From contig JANPYM010000001.1 of NCBI GenBank assembly GCA_025890175.1, positions 4,124,340-4,188,339 of the forward strand: a DNA stretch of 64,000 bases. Direction: 5' to 3'. The DNA comes from Ciborinia camelliae (lineage: Eukaryota > Ascomycota > Leotiomycetes > Helotiales > Sclerotiniaceae). The notes beneath the pieces were generated by a model that worked only from the letters and a program-made list of their open reading frames with translations, was not told the origin of the DNA and made no database searches. The translations under genes were made by a program, and so were the position numbers. Positions 10,748 through 24,882 of the stretch are shown one piece after another; within the stretch, counting starts at the first letter, position 1, and every line of letters begins with the position of its first letter.

Positions 10748-12100
10748 GCTAGTTGTGATTCATGAATGTGGTGTGATTTGGAGCTGAAAACAATGAAATG
10801 GAAAGATGGTATAAGATTTGTATATAAGGTATGACTCTGTGCAAAAAGCTTTTGATCTCAATTATGTACGTCGGCAGATGATGAGTTGTGAGAAGTTTGA
10901 TGATCAATGAAGATTTTCTTTGGCTTTCGGGTTTCTTCAAAGAACAATGAAATGGATGTCATTCACTCATTGTAGCTTAATTTAGTAAATCTGATGGATG
11001 TTCTTAATGTACGGGGGAGTACTGTACGGTACACTCACTAATCGGCGATATCGGTTAATCCGATAAGAGATTTTTAAGGTTTTTAAGCTGAGGAGATATT
11101 GATTGAGGAGATATGTACGGAGTACAATCCTTGCACTGATTATCTGATGGTTCCATGGTTCCATGGTTCGGTAGATCGATTTTCCAGGAACCGTAGGTAC
11201 GCCCGCGGAAACATACATTATTACATCTTGGCCTGCAAGAAATCTCAAATGGCTCCGTTTTATTCCAAGGTTGGAATTGAAGCCATTCAAGATATGCATG
11301 AGAGTGTGAATGTGAGTGTGAATGTGAGTGTGAATGTGAATGTGAATTATCAGCAAGGGACCAGACTGTAGGTATTGTATTGTACGGTGCTACGGTCCTG
11401 TACCTAGGTTCAGCGTCGTACTACTGTTGGTTGGTTGTATTTAGATGAGTGGCACAAATGAATTCTAGATACTCCAGCTGTAGGAGATTCCTAGGTTAAT
11501 TTAATACAGTAGGTACAAATGAAAAATGAAAAATGAAAAAATCGTGTATCCTCACATCCTCTCCACATCTCGAGTACAGTACCTTCTACCACTTGTAACC
11601 ACTTTTACCTCCTATTCAACACTCGATACCTGTCTGTACCCATCCCCTTTGTATCTACCTCCTACAGTTTTCTCTTGTTTCGCGATTTATTTTGTACATA
11701 CATGCTGCACCTGCATGCTCCTACTTCCCGTCTGCAAGGCTGTTTGTTATTGCAAAGCTCCTACTCTGACCCCTGCTTGTATTTTATTTTGGCGATAAAC
11801 TTCCTTGAGCCTCTATATAAAAAAACACGACATCACGCGTATTATTAATATCTTGAGCTTCATTGTTTGTTTTGATATTGTGGGAGTTACTAGCTAGTAG
11901 GTACCTGGGTAGGTAGGTATAGGTACATATCCAAACGTACCAGACACATTATTCAACCACTTTCATTATTCATTCAGCCTTGGCCTGATCTACCAGACCC
12001 CTGTCGGCTCATCTTTAAAATCACCTCGTCTCACCACCTGGGCATTCATTCGTTTTTAAAGGCGCGGGTAGCGGGCAGTGAAAGGTCGAACGATAATGAA
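10748..12100. other. Intergenic, promoter side of two divergent genes
   Basis: Separates the divergent F-box gene (-) and Su(z)12 gene (+). It contains a TGTGAATG/GAGTGTGAA repeat (11299-11345), TAGGTACCTG palindromes (~11396-11410 and 11895-11925) and C/T-rich runs upstream of 12101. Short ORFs at 11099-11371 and 11526-11798 look like chance frames. Confidence 0.6.
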
Positions 12101-14836
12101 ATGTCAGCGGCAGGTGTTAATGGAGGAGGAACCGGGAAAGCAGCTATTGAAAATTGGTTTTCAGACCACCGTCTTCCTTTCCGTCCCTTCGTAAGAGGTA
12201 ATCTTGAAAAGGCTATAAGATATCACCAAACTTTGAAAATGGGTTCCTCGGTCTCATCTCTCAAACCTGTTACACCACCCCAGGAAGAGGAACAGGAAAA
12301 GGAGCGTGAGATCTTGGCATCTGATGAGGAAGACGAAGAGGATGAAGATCCTAGACCTGCAAAACGAAGGAAGACTACCATTACCAATTCTATCCCTGCA
12401 CTAGCTCATAATTCTTCAAATCGATCTATATCTTCATCTTCTACTTTGGCTTCAGTAACAGCGCCGTCTTCACTTGGTAATTCTACGAGTGAAGAATCTC
12501 AAAAACCATCACATTTACCCAGCAGATCTGAGGTGAATAAGATCAAACCCACCGATTTTTACGGTCTCCCAAAATCAACCCCCGATCGAGTTCGGATTGA
12601 CTCTGTACTGAAGTTGGGAAAACTTCCCATGGACTTTGAGAAATTACTACGCATCCGAGTTGCCAGCATCATTGACAACTCGAGTCGTGGGGAAACTCAA
12701 GGTGAAAGCAATAATCAATACTCGAATATAAAATGTACTCTAGCTTTGCTCAGTGTTTCAGAAGATGAATCGTTAAGAGATATCTATCGGCAACCTCAGA
12801 CGGGAAGGATTCGAAGGACATCCGACGGTCGCCACAATGATACTTTTCCCGTGTACTTGCCAGCCTTTCATATACCGTCGGCTGTCCTTTTTCAGGATTC
12901 AAACTTCGATGATTCATCGGATCAATTGCAAGGTCCGAAAAAACTTGGGAAATATAAAGTCCACTTATTGATCGAGCCATACAACGCTGCTCGAAAAGAT
13001 TGGTTGCCTGTCACAATTTCCAGTCTCCCACACAACAGCTCCATTGCGAGAAAGATTTTTAAAGGGGAAGCAAAACTTACTGATGTACGCCAAATCATAT
13101 GCGAGTTTCTGCTCTTTGACTGGGATAGCATGCAGAGCACAGCTCAAATTGATTTGATCTATGATGGGGATAGAATTGAAACTTCGGCATCATTGAAATT
13201 GGACATACAATGGTCTCTTCCAAGTCATCTGAATAAGAAAGATGAACCTGCCGAAGTACCAAAGTTGCTGACGCCAGTTCCTGAACTAGCTCCTGAATTG
13301 GTTCTGCCTCATCTTCTATCTCCGAAAAAGGCAGAGACAATAGAGCCCGAAAGCCCCTCTCGTACTCAGAGACGTGGCCGTGCAAATGTCCCGACATATA
13401 ATCTCAAAGCGTTGAGTGCGAAAGCTCAAGGCAAGAAATTGAGAGCTCATTGGAGCAATGAAAGTTCAGGAACTTCCGCGGCTACGACTGATAGTGGTGA
13501 AAATGTAACGTATGCATTTAGCAAAGCGAATGTAGAAGCATATGGCATCAAACAACTGCATGTGGTGGCTGGATTTTCATGCCCTATATGCGATTTAGAC
13601 ACCAAATCTATGGAAAGTCTTCGCCTTCATTTCGCAACGACGCATGACCGATTCATATTTCATGTTCGCCCCAAATCATGTTTTTTTGTCGAAATCAAAA
13701 AAGAGTCTCGAAGATCGACGGAGGTCCATCCTTTACAGACCGTTCAGCTTGGAAGATCCAATTCTTTGTTGGATATGGAGAAACATCTTTCTGGTGACAG
13801 TTCTTGGACGGAAGCTAGGGAAGGGCCCCAGAATAATCAATGGCCCGATCCACTGCCAGACCACCTTACCCATTTGGGGATTGAAGATTCGCCATCTCCA
13901 TCACCTCAAAGTTCACGTCAAAGCTCGCCAGAGATAATGAATAGTGTCGCCGAGGTAAAGGAGGGCGAGAGTTCTATTCCTATACCTGCTCATATTCGGC
14001 ACCTGGCTAGGCTACCCGCGAAAGGCAAGAAGCAGTATTTCGTGCCTGATATCGAGAACGGTCCATATCCTAGGTCCGCCTATAATACCAATGTTAAGGA
14101 CCGAATATTCTATGATCTACGAACGAAACGGGTTTTGAAACCTGGAGAGGAGTTACCCGATAGCGACGATGAGAAGGAAGAGACATGGCTCTTACATAAA
14201 CGGAAATGGATCATCAATGATTACACGGATCTCACGGATGATGAGAAGGAATATCTCATCAAATGGGAAGAATTCATCATGGCCGAACAACTCAGTAATG
14301 TATCTCACCTGCACGAAACGATCATGAGATTTGTGGCCCGCAATCGGATTTGGTTCGCCGAGAAGAAGAGTCGCAAGAAGGAGTGGCACAAGATGATCGA
14401 GTTATTGATCATGAGGGATAAACTTGAAGGGCAACCGCTCATGTCCAAATGCTACAAGATCTTTGAACAGGGGAAGAAAGAATTAGAGGCTCAGAATTTA
14501 AATTCAAATCCCAATTCCAAATCCAAATCTGCGTCGATACCTGACGTAGCATCAGAGCCGGAAAAACACAAGAGAGGCGGAACTGATTGTATATGCGGTG
14601 ATCCAGTTCAGCCTCCTGATCAAGTTATATGCAGTGGAAAGGTACGTTTTATCTATCAAGTATTCCATCTTTGTATTCGAGGGGAATTTTTTATTAATCT
14701 GCTCGCTCGCTCGCTCTAGCTCTGTCTCGATCGTCATTATCATAGAGAGTGTGCCAAAAACACTCAACGCCCTATCTTGCCTAGAGGTACTTGGTTGTGT
14801 GATGCTTGTCATGGAAAAGAAGTCATGATGCGATGA
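12101..14836 (+). CDS. suz12: Su(z)12-like Polycomb (PRC2) subunit with PHD tail
   Basis: Subunit of Polycomb repressive complex 2, which methylates H3K27 in the nucleus. Exon 1 is 12101-14641; a 78-nt intron (GTACGT...CTAG, 14642-14719) leads to exon 2 at 14720-14836; total 885 aa. A C2H2 zinc finger has C494, C497, H510 and H515. The VEFS box spans about residues 665-800 (RIFYDLRTKRVL, then W-rich helices). After it comes a C4HC3 PHD-type finger with C830, C832, C844, C849, H855, C858, C874 and C877, which the intron splits between C844 and C849. Without splicing the frame ends at 14719 with a nonsense tail and half a finger. The N-terminus has disordered acidic and Ser-rich stretches. Identification rests on the zinc finger plus VEFS order typical of Su(z)12; the PHD tail is the odd part. 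Confidence 0.9.
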
Positions 14837-16580
14837 TCGATGATGATGATGATGATGGGGTTGCGATTAATATAAAATTATCATGGCAGGATCCTGGGTC
14901 GGGTGCGCAAAGTATGGGGACTTGGGAGTGAGAGGGAGGGATGGGTGGATGGGGCGAGCTTGAATAGATAGATAGATACCTGGAGGTGTAGATGGGGAGA
15001 ACCGACGGACGGGTCTGTATTGTATGTATGTATGTATGTCTGTATATTCGCTCCAGTTATACATACCTACTTTAGGTACCTAGGTATCAAGTGTGCAGTG
15101 CAGTGGAGTGCAGTGGGATGGAGGATCTGGGGAATAGGATAGCGTAGGATAGCGTATGATAGCATAGGATAGGATAGCATAGCATGGGATAGGATAGCAT
15201 AGGGAAGGGGAGATGAAATAATTATCTACCTACCTACCTATAAATACCTATAAATACTTAAATACTTAAATAATACTACCTAACTAACTAGATCATTCAT
15301 TTATTCATTCATTCAATCTATTACCCCCTCTCTTCCCCCAAAAGTATGTGTATATGTACATGTATATGTGGTAGGTAGATAGAAGTGTGAATGGTTTTCA
15401 GGTCCTAGGAAAGGGGGAAGGGAAAATGAGGAATGCTGTAGGTACTGTAGATGGGATACTTCTGAAGGCATACAATTATGATATGGGTAGGTATTATTAT
15501 TATTAAATGAAGAATAGGTAGGTAGGTAAAATATATGTTAAAGAGATCTTCTACCGGTACTCTATTTAGGTATCTAAATGTTGGTACCTCTACCTAGGTA
15601 CCCGTGGACCTCACTTTGGAATTGTATTATAATGAACCATCAATTAATTAGACTTTACAAACGCTTGTACAGAGGATATACCGGTTATACCGGTAGGTTG
15701 TTTTATCAATATGGCACTATGGCATATAGGCATTTCTATCGCCATGTACCTGTACTTTTTAATCAATAAGAGTTTCCGGATATCCGTAACCTTCTTTTCG
15801 ACCGTTCCAATATTCACTTACCTAAATAGGTATATAAAGAGATATATGTACTGTATATATACTATATGTGTACATGCCACCTTTTTGTATACCTTATCAA
15901 ATGACATCCCTCATATTTAAAAGCGGTCATAGAGATGTGATTTTCAATTAACTACCTTCACTAGGACGTAGGTCTGATCGTTCCAAGTGAGAAAGTGGGC
16001 ATAAGCGTGAGCGTGGGTGTGGCGTACATAAGAAAGTTAGTTTAAGTGACCTCCATAATAACTAACAACCTTGGAATCATCAATCCAAAATCCTAACCTA
16101 CCGAACCTACCGAATTGCACCGCACCGCAATCCCATACCCATACCTATATACCTACCTATACAATAATATATACATTATTCAATACTACCTACCTCGACA
16201 ACTTCACGAATCGATCAGAGAACCGAGAGAGGAGGATTAACAATAGCAGAGAAGAATAATTGATTGACTCTACGGTAGAGAAAGAAAAGTTTCACCTTTT
16301 GGAATAATTCAATTCAATTCACTTTCCCTTCCCGCATAATTCCGCCCAGGTCGCGACTCTATTGTGGTGCATACGATATTGTTGCGACAATGGTAATGCC
16401 GTGATATACACCAATACTACGAAACTTCACCATATCAAAAACCTTTCTATTGTCAAACTACCGTACCGAATCACTTCACTTTTGCGCGCAAGTCAAACAT
16501 TCTTTTTGAAAATTGTAAGTTTCCCATTTCACCCTCCCCAATCCAACGTCTTCGATATCACCAAAAACACAATCGCCAAA
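14837..16580. repeat. Repeat-rich intergenic region
   Basis: GATGAT run after the stop (~14838-14858), TATG repeats (15019-15040), AGGATAGCAT repeats (15136-15200), TACC/TAAATACC repeats (15225-15275) and CCTAGG palindromes (15073-15084, 15590-15602). The last ~250 bp before 16581 include a C/T-rich promoter-like stretch. No credible gene seen. Confidence 0.7.
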
Positions 16581-19500
16581 ATGGCTTCCCTACAACAGAA
16601 GCTTCTAAATCGAAAAAGATTTGACCCATTCATGATTGCTGATCTGGTCGCAACGGAAAGAATGGAGAAGAGGAAAGCCATGGACGCCGCCTGCAAAACC
16701 ACCACTACCGTCGGGGGCTTGCAGTACTTGTTTCGTGGTCTTGCCGAAGACGCTCTCCCAGATGTAAGCTTCCATGTCCCCAGAATGTTTTTGGGGGGTT
16801 TACTGACTATTCGCAGCTGCCGCACATCCTAAGAATCCCCGATGCCGAGCAAGGAAGATGGAACTCGCGATCCCATGAAGAGCTCACAAATCAACCTTGG
16901 AACCTACCCATCGAGCACTTGGAGGCTCGCAAGCTTCAATACATGACTGTATTTTCTACAGGAGACCGCGACCTTCAGGTTCCACAAAGCTTTGATCATG
17001 AAGATCCGACAGAAAGTCCCACGAATAGTGCGGGTCGAAGCAGCTTGAACACCCCTCAGAGAGATCCGAACAAGAAGATGTCGTTTGCAGATTATAACAA
17101 GATGAAGAAGGAAGGAATTAAACCTACCCCAAGGACATCTGCAACTCCGGATTCGGCTCCTCCAAAAGGTCATGCAAGAACCGCAAGCAACATCTCCAAT
17201 GCGACTCCGGTGGCTAATGGATCTTCTTTCGAGCGTTCAGTAAATGGCGAAATTCATAAGAACGGAAGCGCGGTACATTCTGCGAGCAAGGCAGAGCAAG
17301 GAGTCAAGAATGGCATTGATAGGTATGATTTTTTAGTGATTGGTATCTACAACGCCGCTAACGTCGTCATAGAAATTCCAACCCTCCCCGAAGCAATCCT
17401 ACCAAACCACAACATCTCACCAATGGCATCAATGGCATCAAAAGCCGCACAGAACAAACAAAGGATATATCAAGGTCCAAGGAAGTGAATGGTCCACAAA
17501 TCAAATCATCCACGAAATCGAACTCCTCAATTCCTACCTGGGATGCCCCTATTAAGCACAGCTTACCTGCCCGTCCACCATCTCCACGAAGAGTGTTTCC
17601 AGATGGCAGAAATAGTAAGCGACCACACGAACCAGAGGAAACATCTCATGCAGAGAAGCGTGCCAGAACTGATCGTGCGAATTCACACCTTCAAAAAATC
17701 ATCAAGCCAGAAAAGGAAAATATTTTGTCCAAAGCAAAAGCCCCTCCTTCCAATTTGAGCAAGTCAGATGACCATGCATCAAAATCCTACAAAGGAACAG
17801 GCGAGGCGAAATCAAATAAATCATCAGGTAAACCTGTTAACAACTTACCACCATTACTCTCACCACTTCCTGCCGACCTAACCACGCCCACCACGTTTGA
17901 TAGCCCCAAGAAAGCCGACCACAAGGCGTCATCGTCGAACACTCCATCCAAGTCCAAACCTTCTCTGAATGGGAAGAAGCTTCCGCCAAAAGAATTGTCA
18001 TTATCACAGGACCCTTCGCCAAATACACCTCCAGGAACAGCATCACCCTTCAAACTTCCAAATTTACTCTCACCGACACTCCCTCCCATCGTCGAAGCAG
18101 CGTTAGCAGAGCACCTCAAAGGGAAACCTGACAAGCCAAAGGAAAATGAAAAGCCTGCTCCTGCGCCTGCGCCCGCGCCCGCGCCTGCCCCTGCCCCTGC
18201 TCCTGCCCCTGCTCCTGCTCCTGCCCCTGCTCCTGCCCCTGCTCCTGCGCCTGAATATCGTCAAGAGAAATCAGGGTCGTTGACAGTCGAAGAACGTCAT
18301 ACACAGGCTCGTAAACCAGATGCACCTGGTGTTGCTCGCAAGACCGTTACCGGTGCCAAAATTGGTCACCCTCCCAAGAGATCTGCCTCGAGTACCCCCT
18401 TGCAAAAGCCTCGCGAAGTTTCAAAGGCTCCCGCCACAAGCCAATCACATATTGTCAAGTTACCTTACAGCAAAAAGAAAGCTACGACTATCGAACGTCT
18501 TGTGAGATTATCACCACGACCTTCGTCACAATTCTTGAAGCTTGAGGCTATCAGAAAGAAGGAAGGCTTTGAGGCTATGATGGCTCATGGTTCTTCAAAG
18601 AAAGCTCCCGCCATTTCTACCAATACCGCTGTGTCGGATTCGGAATCTGAAGAGGATATACCTTTATCATCTCAAAGCAAAAAGACAGTCTCTAAAAAAC
18701 GTCCTAGTGATGTTCTTCCTTCGAAATCTGAGCCTCCACCAAAGCGCGCAAGACGTCCCGATAATCTTGAGGTCACGACTGCTCGAAAAACTGTTCCGAG
18801 TCCATTAAAATCGCCTATGCGTCCTGGGCCACCTCAGAAAGGTTTACTTTCCACACCCAAAAAGAGTGAGGGTTCCAAGGGCGTCGCTATGGCCAGGGTT
18901 GTTTCTAACGATGGCAATCCTCAAACCCCTCAAGGTGCCAATATTACTGCAACGACTCCTCAAAGTGTCTCGGCAAGCAAATCTGAGCAGATTAGAGAGT
19001 TCGCTCGCTACCTGAAGAAAAAAGGTGAACGCATGACGAGAGTTGATGGTGACCAACGTCAACTTAAACCTGTTGCTGAAAGAACAGCTGGGGTAATGGT
19101 TGTGGTTGAATGCCTTTGTCAGTATATGAGATACTTTAAAGGACTCTCTTGTGCTAGTCCCAGGGAAACAAGCTACCACCAAAAAGGCTTGAACGCTATT
19201 AATTGGGAGGGACTTCTTCCGATGTTCGCTTGGCTTGCAGGTATCAGTAAAGATATTCCTGTTCTCCAAGCATTGTTTGCTCATCTCAATGCCGTTTGTC
19301 TCGAGGAAGCCACCCGTGCTCTTATTGGCATGCGTCCTTCACCAGGCATTTCTGAAGAGGACCGCGCAAAAGATCACAGCGTTTGGTCCAAACAGCAGGC
19401 ATACGATTCAAGAAGACATGATGCCTGGAGACATAGCAATGCTGTTGGATACAAACTCTTAAAAGACTTGTCTTTGGGGGGCGAACCTACTATGGCTGGA

Positions 19501-19602
19501 CCTTGGACTAGCGTTGATACCATTACAGCCTATTGCATGGAAGTCTGTACTGCATTCAACAAGAAGGAGAAATTAGGTTGGGTAAAGGAGGTTGACTTTT
19601 AG
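16581..19602 (+). CDS. Large disordered protein of unknown function, nuclear-type
   Basis: I do not recognise this gene. Exons 16581-16763, 16817-17322 and 17373-19602 (introns GTAAGC...GCAG and GTATGA...ATAG) join in frame to 972 aa. A conserved-looking N-terminus (residues 1-100, start MASLQQKLLNRKRFDPFM) is followed by a long Ser/Pro/Lys-rich disordered part with several KKR/KRAR nuclear-localisation-like clusters and a (Pro-Ala)n tract encoded at ~18156-18252. The C-terminal ~220 residues look folded (helical, start ~SEQIREFARYLKKKGERM, with a Cys/Trp-containing core). Terminal folded regions with a charged middle suggest a chromatin or transcription protein, but that is inference. The downstream ATG at 17485 starts mid-exon and should not be taken as the start. 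Confidence 0.75.
18156..18252 (+). repeat. Coding Pro-Ala repeat tract
   Basis: Repeats of CCTGCC/CCTGCT/CCCGCG hexamers encode an alternating Pro-Ala run within the uncharacterised gene. Synonymous third bases vary, so length is kept by more than a single simple repeat. Confidence 0.85.
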
Positions 19603-20800
19603 TCCGTCTTCACACTTTCATCCTACTTTATACTCATGGATATCTACTCTATCACGACACGATACTCGGTATAACAGAACCTGGCGTTATGATTTTGCTT
19701 CTTCATTTTTTTGTTTTTACACACTTTACTACGGTACAATACTTAACATAGCGCACGGTTTGGGGACTGGTGCTTGGATTGGCATGGGGGTTGGGACTGG
19801 GGATTGGTGTGTGTGGTGTGTGGTGTGCATGGCGTTTTCCCGATTGCTCTTTGTTTTTGATTTGCACTTTACACGGTTTACTACTTAGGATGGGATCATG
19901 GCACTATACCCAGAAATTCTCAGCCATTGTTTTCTTTTTTCTCCACATATGGACGGATCGGTCATATGGTTTGATGGCAGGGATTTCCAATTCTCACTTC
20001 ATTATCTTGAGGTTTTGGGAGGGAAGGAGGATATTGGCATGATTGAATATATGTATGGGGGGAGTTGAGATGAAGGAATTCTTCATCCGGGTGTGTATCA
20101 TAGGATGAATGGATGGATGGATGTCATCGATTGATTAATTATTTGATTAATTATTTGATTGATGGACAGATTGATGCACAGATGGATGGATGGATGGATG
20201 GATGCAGTCAGTAGTACCTAGTTAGTTAGTTAGTTAGTATATGAAGAACGCGTTCGAGGAGATATGGAGAATATGGATACGTATGTATAAATCATACATT
20301 ACAATACAATACAATACAATACAATGCAATGCAATGCAATACAATGCAATACAATGCGAATGGAGTGGAATGCAATACGATACGAATGGAATCGGATGAA
20401 CTTTAGCAAGTTAAGATGGTTGTGAGGAAAGTTAAGATGGTTGTGAGGAAAGTGAAGTGGAGTGAAGTGAAGTGAAGTGAAGTAAATGAAGTGAAGTAAA
20501 CGAAGTGGAAAAAAGATAGATGTATGGATGTATATATATACCTATGTATATATACAATGTTCTTAGAAAGAAAGAAGATTGATTGTATTGTATTGTATTG
20601 TATTGCAGATACTGGACTGGACTGGATTGGACTGGATTGGACTGGACTGGACTGGATTGGACTGGATTGGACTGGACTAGATCTAGGTTGGTTGGTTGAG
20701 CGGGTACTTGGATATTGATATTGATTCTGATTCTGATGCTGCTGTTACTGATACGGAGGCTGATATAGATATGGATTCTGATATTGATGTTACGGAGGCT
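19603..20800. repeat. Intergenic microsatellite-rich region
   Basis: Contains GGATGGAT runs (20107-20123, 20182-20204), GTTA repeats (20221-20238), ACAAT/GCAAT pentamers (20297-20357), GTGAA pentamers (20458-20505), TGTAT repeats (~20586-20605) and an ACTGGATTGG 10-mer array (20612-20677). No gene recognised. Confidence 0.8.
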
Positions 20801-20815
20801 GATGTTTGTTGATGT

Positions 20816-20963
20816 TGATATGGATATGGATATGGATATGGATATGGATATGGATATGGATATGGATATGGATATGGATATGGATATGGATATGGATATG
20901 GATATGGATATGGATATGGATATGGATATGGATATGGATATGGATATGGATATGGATATGGAT
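20816..20963. repeat. (GATATG)n hexanucleotide array
   Basis: About 24 perfect or near-perfect copies of GATATG in tandem. Being a multiple of three, the array is open in several frames on both strands (Met-Asp, Ile-Trp and His-Ile dipeptide runs); none looks like a gene. Confidence 0.95.
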
Positions 20964-21075
20964 ACTGATGTTGATGTTGATATTGATACTGTTACGGAGG
21001 CTGATACGCACTCTGGAGAGAGTAGAGTAGTTAAAAAGAAAAAGAAGAAAGAATAGGAAAAAAAGAGAGAGTAGA

Positions 21076-21245
21076 AAGGAGGAGAAGGAGGAGAAGGAGG
21101 AGAAGGAGGAGAAGGAGGAGAAGGAGGAGAAGGAGGAGAAGGAGGGGTATGGTAGGTATGGTAGGTATGGTAGGTATGGTAGGTATGGTAGGTATGGTAG
21201 GTATGGTAGGTATGGTAGGTATGGTAGGTATGGTAGGTAGGTAGG
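21076..21245. repeat. Adjacent GGAGAA and GGTAGGTAT arrays
   Basis: A purine GGAGAA hexamer array (about 21076-21147) passes directly into a GTATGGTAG 9-mer array (about 21148-21240), then GGTA tetramers. Confidence 0.9.
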
Positions 21246-21397
21246 TAATTATGGTATGATTTAATCGTAAGGTAAGTAAGGTAACTAACTAGGTACTGGA
21301 CTCTTCTAGATGGGTATAGTAGTTAGATATGGTAGTTAGATATGGTAGGTAGGTATGGTATGGTAGGTAGGTAGGCATTCTTCATTCATCTGCTTTC

Positions 21398-21735
21398 TAT
21401 ACAATAACCCCATCTTATACAACAACTTCATCTCATACAATAATCTCATTCTATACAATAACTTCCTATCAAACAATAACCCCATCCTATACAATACTTT
21501 CAACTTATACATTAACCCCATCTTATACAATAACCCCATCTCATATATTAACCATATATCAAACAATAACTTTATCCTATACAATAACCCCATCTTAAAC
21601 AATAACCCTATATTATACAATAACCTCATTCTATACAATAACCCCATCTTAAACATTAACTTCCTATCAAACACTGATCTCGTTTTATACAAGACTTCGT
21701 TCTATAAAATAACCTCATCTCATACAATAAAATAT
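21398..21735. repeat. Degenerate 18-bp minisatellite (~19 units)
   Basis: About 19 units of consensus TATACAATAACCCCATCT. Many units differ by several bases, yet the first 16 are all exactly 18 bp by hand alignment; only unit 17 appears 1 bp short. On the minus strand the array translates as a repeating hexapeptide of the type M-G-L-L-Y-K/R. I do not call it a gene because no start, intron or conserved flank is evident. Confidence 0.85.
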
Positions 21736-22216
21736 AGCAAATCTCTCTCCATCTCTCTCTCTCTCTACCTACCTGACCTACCTAAAATAATTTCAAAGAC
21801 ATGCAGGTGCCGGCAAGAACTAAGCTTCATATCACATCACATCATATCACATCACATCACATCCACCACATCATGTATACATATCAAAGTCCACTCCAAT
21901 CAACTCATTCATCAGCAGCATCAAAATCATTTAACATCAATAAAGAAAAATTCTTGGTGAGTTGATACAAGGCTTAGCTTTAAAAGGAGATGCGATAATC
22001 AGAGGATTTGTTTTTCTGTCTCGGACTTTCCCAAGTCTGTACACAGCCCAAGCTTCGGCCGCTGCCTACCATTCCCTTTTTCTTTCATCTTCATCTCGCA
22101 TCCTTCTGGAATTATACACATCTTCCCCTATCTATCTTCTCATCTATTCCTTCTCCCTGTAAAGTACTTTCGTTAGCATATTCAAACTAGATCTAAAGAT
22201 TCAAAATGGAAATAAC
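21736..22216. other. 3' flank of ATP synthase beta gene
   Basis: A CT-repeat (21741-21770), CACAT/CATCA repeats (~21829-21865) and ordinary AT-rich sequence. It probably includes the 3' UTR of the minus-strand ATP synthase gene. Short plus-strand ORFs at 21962-22190 look like chance. Confidence 0.5.
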
Positions 22217-24309
<2,093 letters not shown>

Positions 24310-24882
24310 CTTGACGGATGAAGAAGAGCGTTAAAGATGGGAGTGGAGATACAAAGGTTGATGGAGGTATGGTCTTGCAAAAAGAGAGGTAAATTGAAGC
24401 CAGCAGCAAAATGAGCTTCTCGACTAATTGTTAGCGTATACCCCCACGTGATGGAATCAATTCCGACCTCCCGTTTTGACCCGACGGGAGATCAACAACA
24501 ACGTTCAAATCAACGGGATGAGATCAAATATTGAAAAAATACATATTTCTGATATTTTAGATGATTGACAGGTCGTAAATTGAGGTACTTCAAACGAGCA
24601 GTCCGGGTCACTTGTATACTTTGTTAAACCCACAAAGAGTGAGCAAATATGGAATATTTCGTTTTCCCACCAAAATACATTTTGGTTGGGGGAAGAATTA
24701 AAAAAAGTCTATTTTTTCCCTTCGCTGCAATGGCTCACGTAGCTAAAGTAACAAATCTATCGACATAGGATGATAGGAGGGATTGAAAACAAAGTCCTCA
24801 TAATTTTTGGTCTCGTTCATATTCTCTCCATTTAACTCGTTATTTCCTCCCTCCGATTGCGTAGTCATTCTCCATCCTAACT
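24310..24882. promoter_or_regulatory. Spacer between branching enzyme 3' end and ATP synthase promoter
   Basis: 573 bp upstream of the ATP synthase gene and downstream of the branching enzyme gene, both on the minus strand. It must contain the atp2 promoter and the branching enzyme 3' UTR. No specific element is identified. Confidence 0.45.

Noticed and set aside
20784..21056. ORFs of Met-Asp, Ile-Trp and His-Ile repeats on both strands
   Set aside because: All come from the GATATG hexamer array, which is open in several frames.
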